Both the position numbers and the translations under genes were made by a program. The notes under the pieces are model-generated. The model searched no databases, was not told where the DNA came from, and saw only the letters and a program-made list of their open reading frames with translations. 64,000 bases of DNA, from NCBI GenBank assembly GCA_977006965.1, contig OZ345364.1:62001-126000 (forward strand). The letters run 5' to 3'. Every line of letters starts with the position of its first letter. The stretch's first letter is position 1. This DNA comes from Phymatolithon calcareum (Eukaryota; Rhodophyta; Florideophyceae; Hapalidiales). Shown piece by piece: positions 62,515 through 64,000 of this stretch.

Positions 62515-62871
62515 TTACACCTGATTATTTTCTACAGCAAGACTTGTTCTTAGACTACCCATCATCCCACCCTTCGCCATAAAAGTTGTTGTCCACCTCG
62601 TACGCAGAAAATCGCCGGCATTCGTCTTCTTGCCCGGGTAGCTCGTCTGGGCAGAGAAGGCACGAGGAAGAGAAACAGCAGCTCTGCTACGTGCCACAGC
62701 TGCCGGGGACCTCAAAACCCCCGCAAATTTCAACAAGAGAGCATTGATGGTCTCTCGCAATAGCCCCTTTTCAACCAGAATGGATAGTTTTGAGACAGCA
62801 AATTCTGCTGCTAGCTGACGTAGAAAATTTTCTCGTTGCAGTTCATTTCTAAGGCGTCTGCCAAAAAACAC
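62515..62871 (-). CDS. Hypothetical 118-aa frame
   Basis: The N-terminal half is helical and charged (R-N-E-L-Q-R-E-N-F-L-R-Q-L-A-A-E-F), the C-terminal half basic and Ser/Ala-rich. No domain, leader or paralogue seen. It could be a fragment of a decayed gene. Confidence 0.25.
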   Translation of the reverse strand: MFFGRRLRNELQRENFLRQLAAEFAVSKLSILVEKGLLRETINALLLKFAGVLRSPAAVARSRAAVSLPRAFSAQTSYPGKKTNAGDFLRTRWTTTFMAKGGMMGSLRTSLAVENNQV

Positions 62872-63469
62872 GTTCTTGGATTTCCATGTTTAATGAGAGT
62901 ACACTGCCAAATGCTACCTATACTGATGCCCAACTGTCCACGAAGTCTATGGAATGATGATGGCCTTCAACATCGCCGAAGCTGGTTTGCGTCGATGATG
63001 ACTCTTCCTTTTCTGTTGCGTATCATCTTTGGCATCTGTCTTCATCCACCAATTTGTTGTCAATTCGTGCACACCGATTGACCAGTGTTTTAATATTAGG
63101 CGCTTGCCGTCGCTTAGTCCTATGCAGTGTTATCCAAGACACAACATTGAATGAATGCAGTACATACGCGCCTTCCGAAGATCCGGAACGTGCACTCTGC
63201 CCGATCTACCAGAGGCGACAATGCCAGCGGTTTCATGAGTGATATTTTCTGCGTCTTTCGAGTTCGAAAAGGCAGCCTGCGGTGTCAAGTTCAGGCGGGT
63301 CCACATATCCTTATACATGTCATCGGATAGAATGCCTATAACTAATTGTTTCTATTTGGCTTTTGCTCCAAACTTGATCTTCGAAAGTTCTGGACGTGTG
63401 ATTGTTGGACGAGTAAGACAAGAGGAGAAGGGATAGGGAAAGAATAATATCCGGTTCTTTCGCGTCTGG
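62872..63469. other. Intergenic stretch
   Basis: No convincing gene. Confidence 0.3.
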
Positions 63470-64000
63470 TGCAAAGAACACTCCTGGAAAACCCAAGGTG
63501 AAGCACAGCAGTTTCACACGTTTTACTTGGCGGGACGAGAACTATATCAAGCCTGGAGACTCTCGTATCTTGGGGTAAGCATGAATAACAAGGGTGTTAC
63601 GGATGACACGGCCATAGCAAGAGTTCGAAATGCTGCAGGATGCATACATAAGCTTCGGGAGCTTGGAGTGAATGTTCGAGGATTCAAACCGGAGACATGC
63701 ATCAGGATCTTTAAGTCGCTAATTATCCTGAAATGGGAGTATGCGTTACACGTTACTCCAATGACAAATCGATTGCTCTCGGCAATCGAGTCGGCAGAGG
63801 GCTTGTTCTACAAGAATGTTTTCGGAAAGTATGCCGAACACCGCCGGGACCGAATTCGAGTTCTGTGCCGACTGGGACCACCAAAGATGAGGAGACGTCA
63901 TCAAGCAGAAAGGCTTGCATTAAGCCTGGTAAGGCACAAAAAGCGCCTTGAAGAAACAGAAGAGTACGTTGGAAGAGATGAGGACGTAAAGGAAGCAATG
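63470..64000 (+). pseudogene. Family B LINE reverse transcriptase, C-terminal part
   Basis: In the frame containing the ATG at 63581, translation reads W-R-L-S-Y-L-G-V-S, then C-I-H-K-L-R-E-L-G-V-N-V-R-G-F, C-I-R-I-F-K-S-L-I-I-L-K-W-E-Y-A, A-E-G-L-F-Y-K-N-V-F-G-K-Y-A-E-H-R-R and A-E-R-L-A-L-S-L-V. It is open from about 63510 to the window end with no stop, making it the best-preserved family B coding region seen here. Copies at 25907, 33075 (minus) and 34286 match it. The L-G-V block follows the RT active site, which is not visible upstream, so this copy is probably 5'-truncated; the rest lies outside the window. Confidence 0.85.

Overview
This 64-kb window looks like nuclear DNA of a eukaryote with compact, intronless genes scattered in a large mass of decayed retrotransposons. 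There are no operons or ribosome-binding sites; two genes have TATA-like boxes upstream, and the retroelement tails carry AATAAA-type signals. Single-exon genes of elevated GC sitting alone in AT-richer repeat DNA, with an intact isopentenyl phosphate kinase and a matrixin metalloproteinase, would fit a florideophyte red alga of the Chondrus type. That assignment is inference; another intron-poor protist or a fungus is not excluded.

Nine genes look intact and credible beyond four small peptide genes: a 575-aa protein of unknown function (5025-6752 +); two paralogous secreted, membrane-anchored proteins (8347-9669 - and 29571-30884 -); a secreted beta-rich protein (38429-39481 -); a GFA/CENP-V-domain protein (47321-47746 -); an F-box-like protein (48461-49639 -); a matrixin with propeptide (51225-52553 -); isopentenyl phosphate kinase (59310-60209 -); plus weaker hypothetical frames. 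The four peptide genes (13524-13841 -, 21152-21463 +, 28974-29351 +, 42327-42638 -) encode one family of about 103-125 aa: signal peptide, variable middle, and a terminal module C-x2-C-x6-C-x3-C-x4-C-x8-C with invariant CYLC, KPC and RPFDF. This family is the best candidate for an undescribed system. One member lies tail to tail with one of the membrane-anchored paralogues, inside a dense cluster of the 7-mer TACTGTA.

The rest is repeats. A frameshifted Ty1/copia pol remnant opens the window. Non-LTR elements dominate; I name them by their 3' ends. Family A ends AACTTTTAAATAAAAA followed by a (CTT)n tract, about 19 copies. Family B ends CTTTTAAAATAAATC. Family C is a tiny element of about 75 bp. 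Family D ends CTCAATAAATCC. Family E ends in an ATCC-type microsatellite. Two A copies and one C copy have clear target-site duplications, which fixes their borders and shows that A inserted into B and into D, and C into D. Reverse transcriptase and RNase H pieces of several LINE lineages occur on both strands. There are also a foldback/MITE family with long inverted ends (two copies), a possible DNA transposon bounded by CCTCAATTGAGG motifs, a GC-rich minisatellite, and several long hairpins.

Two large inverted repeats involve genes. One (arms of about 1.1 kb at 2727-3858 and 6268-7386) duplicates the last 160 codons and downstream DNA of the 575-aa gene in reverse. The other (arms of about 0.48 kb) brackets the isopentenyl phosphate kinase gene. 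All calls were made by reading the sequence alone; no database search was run.
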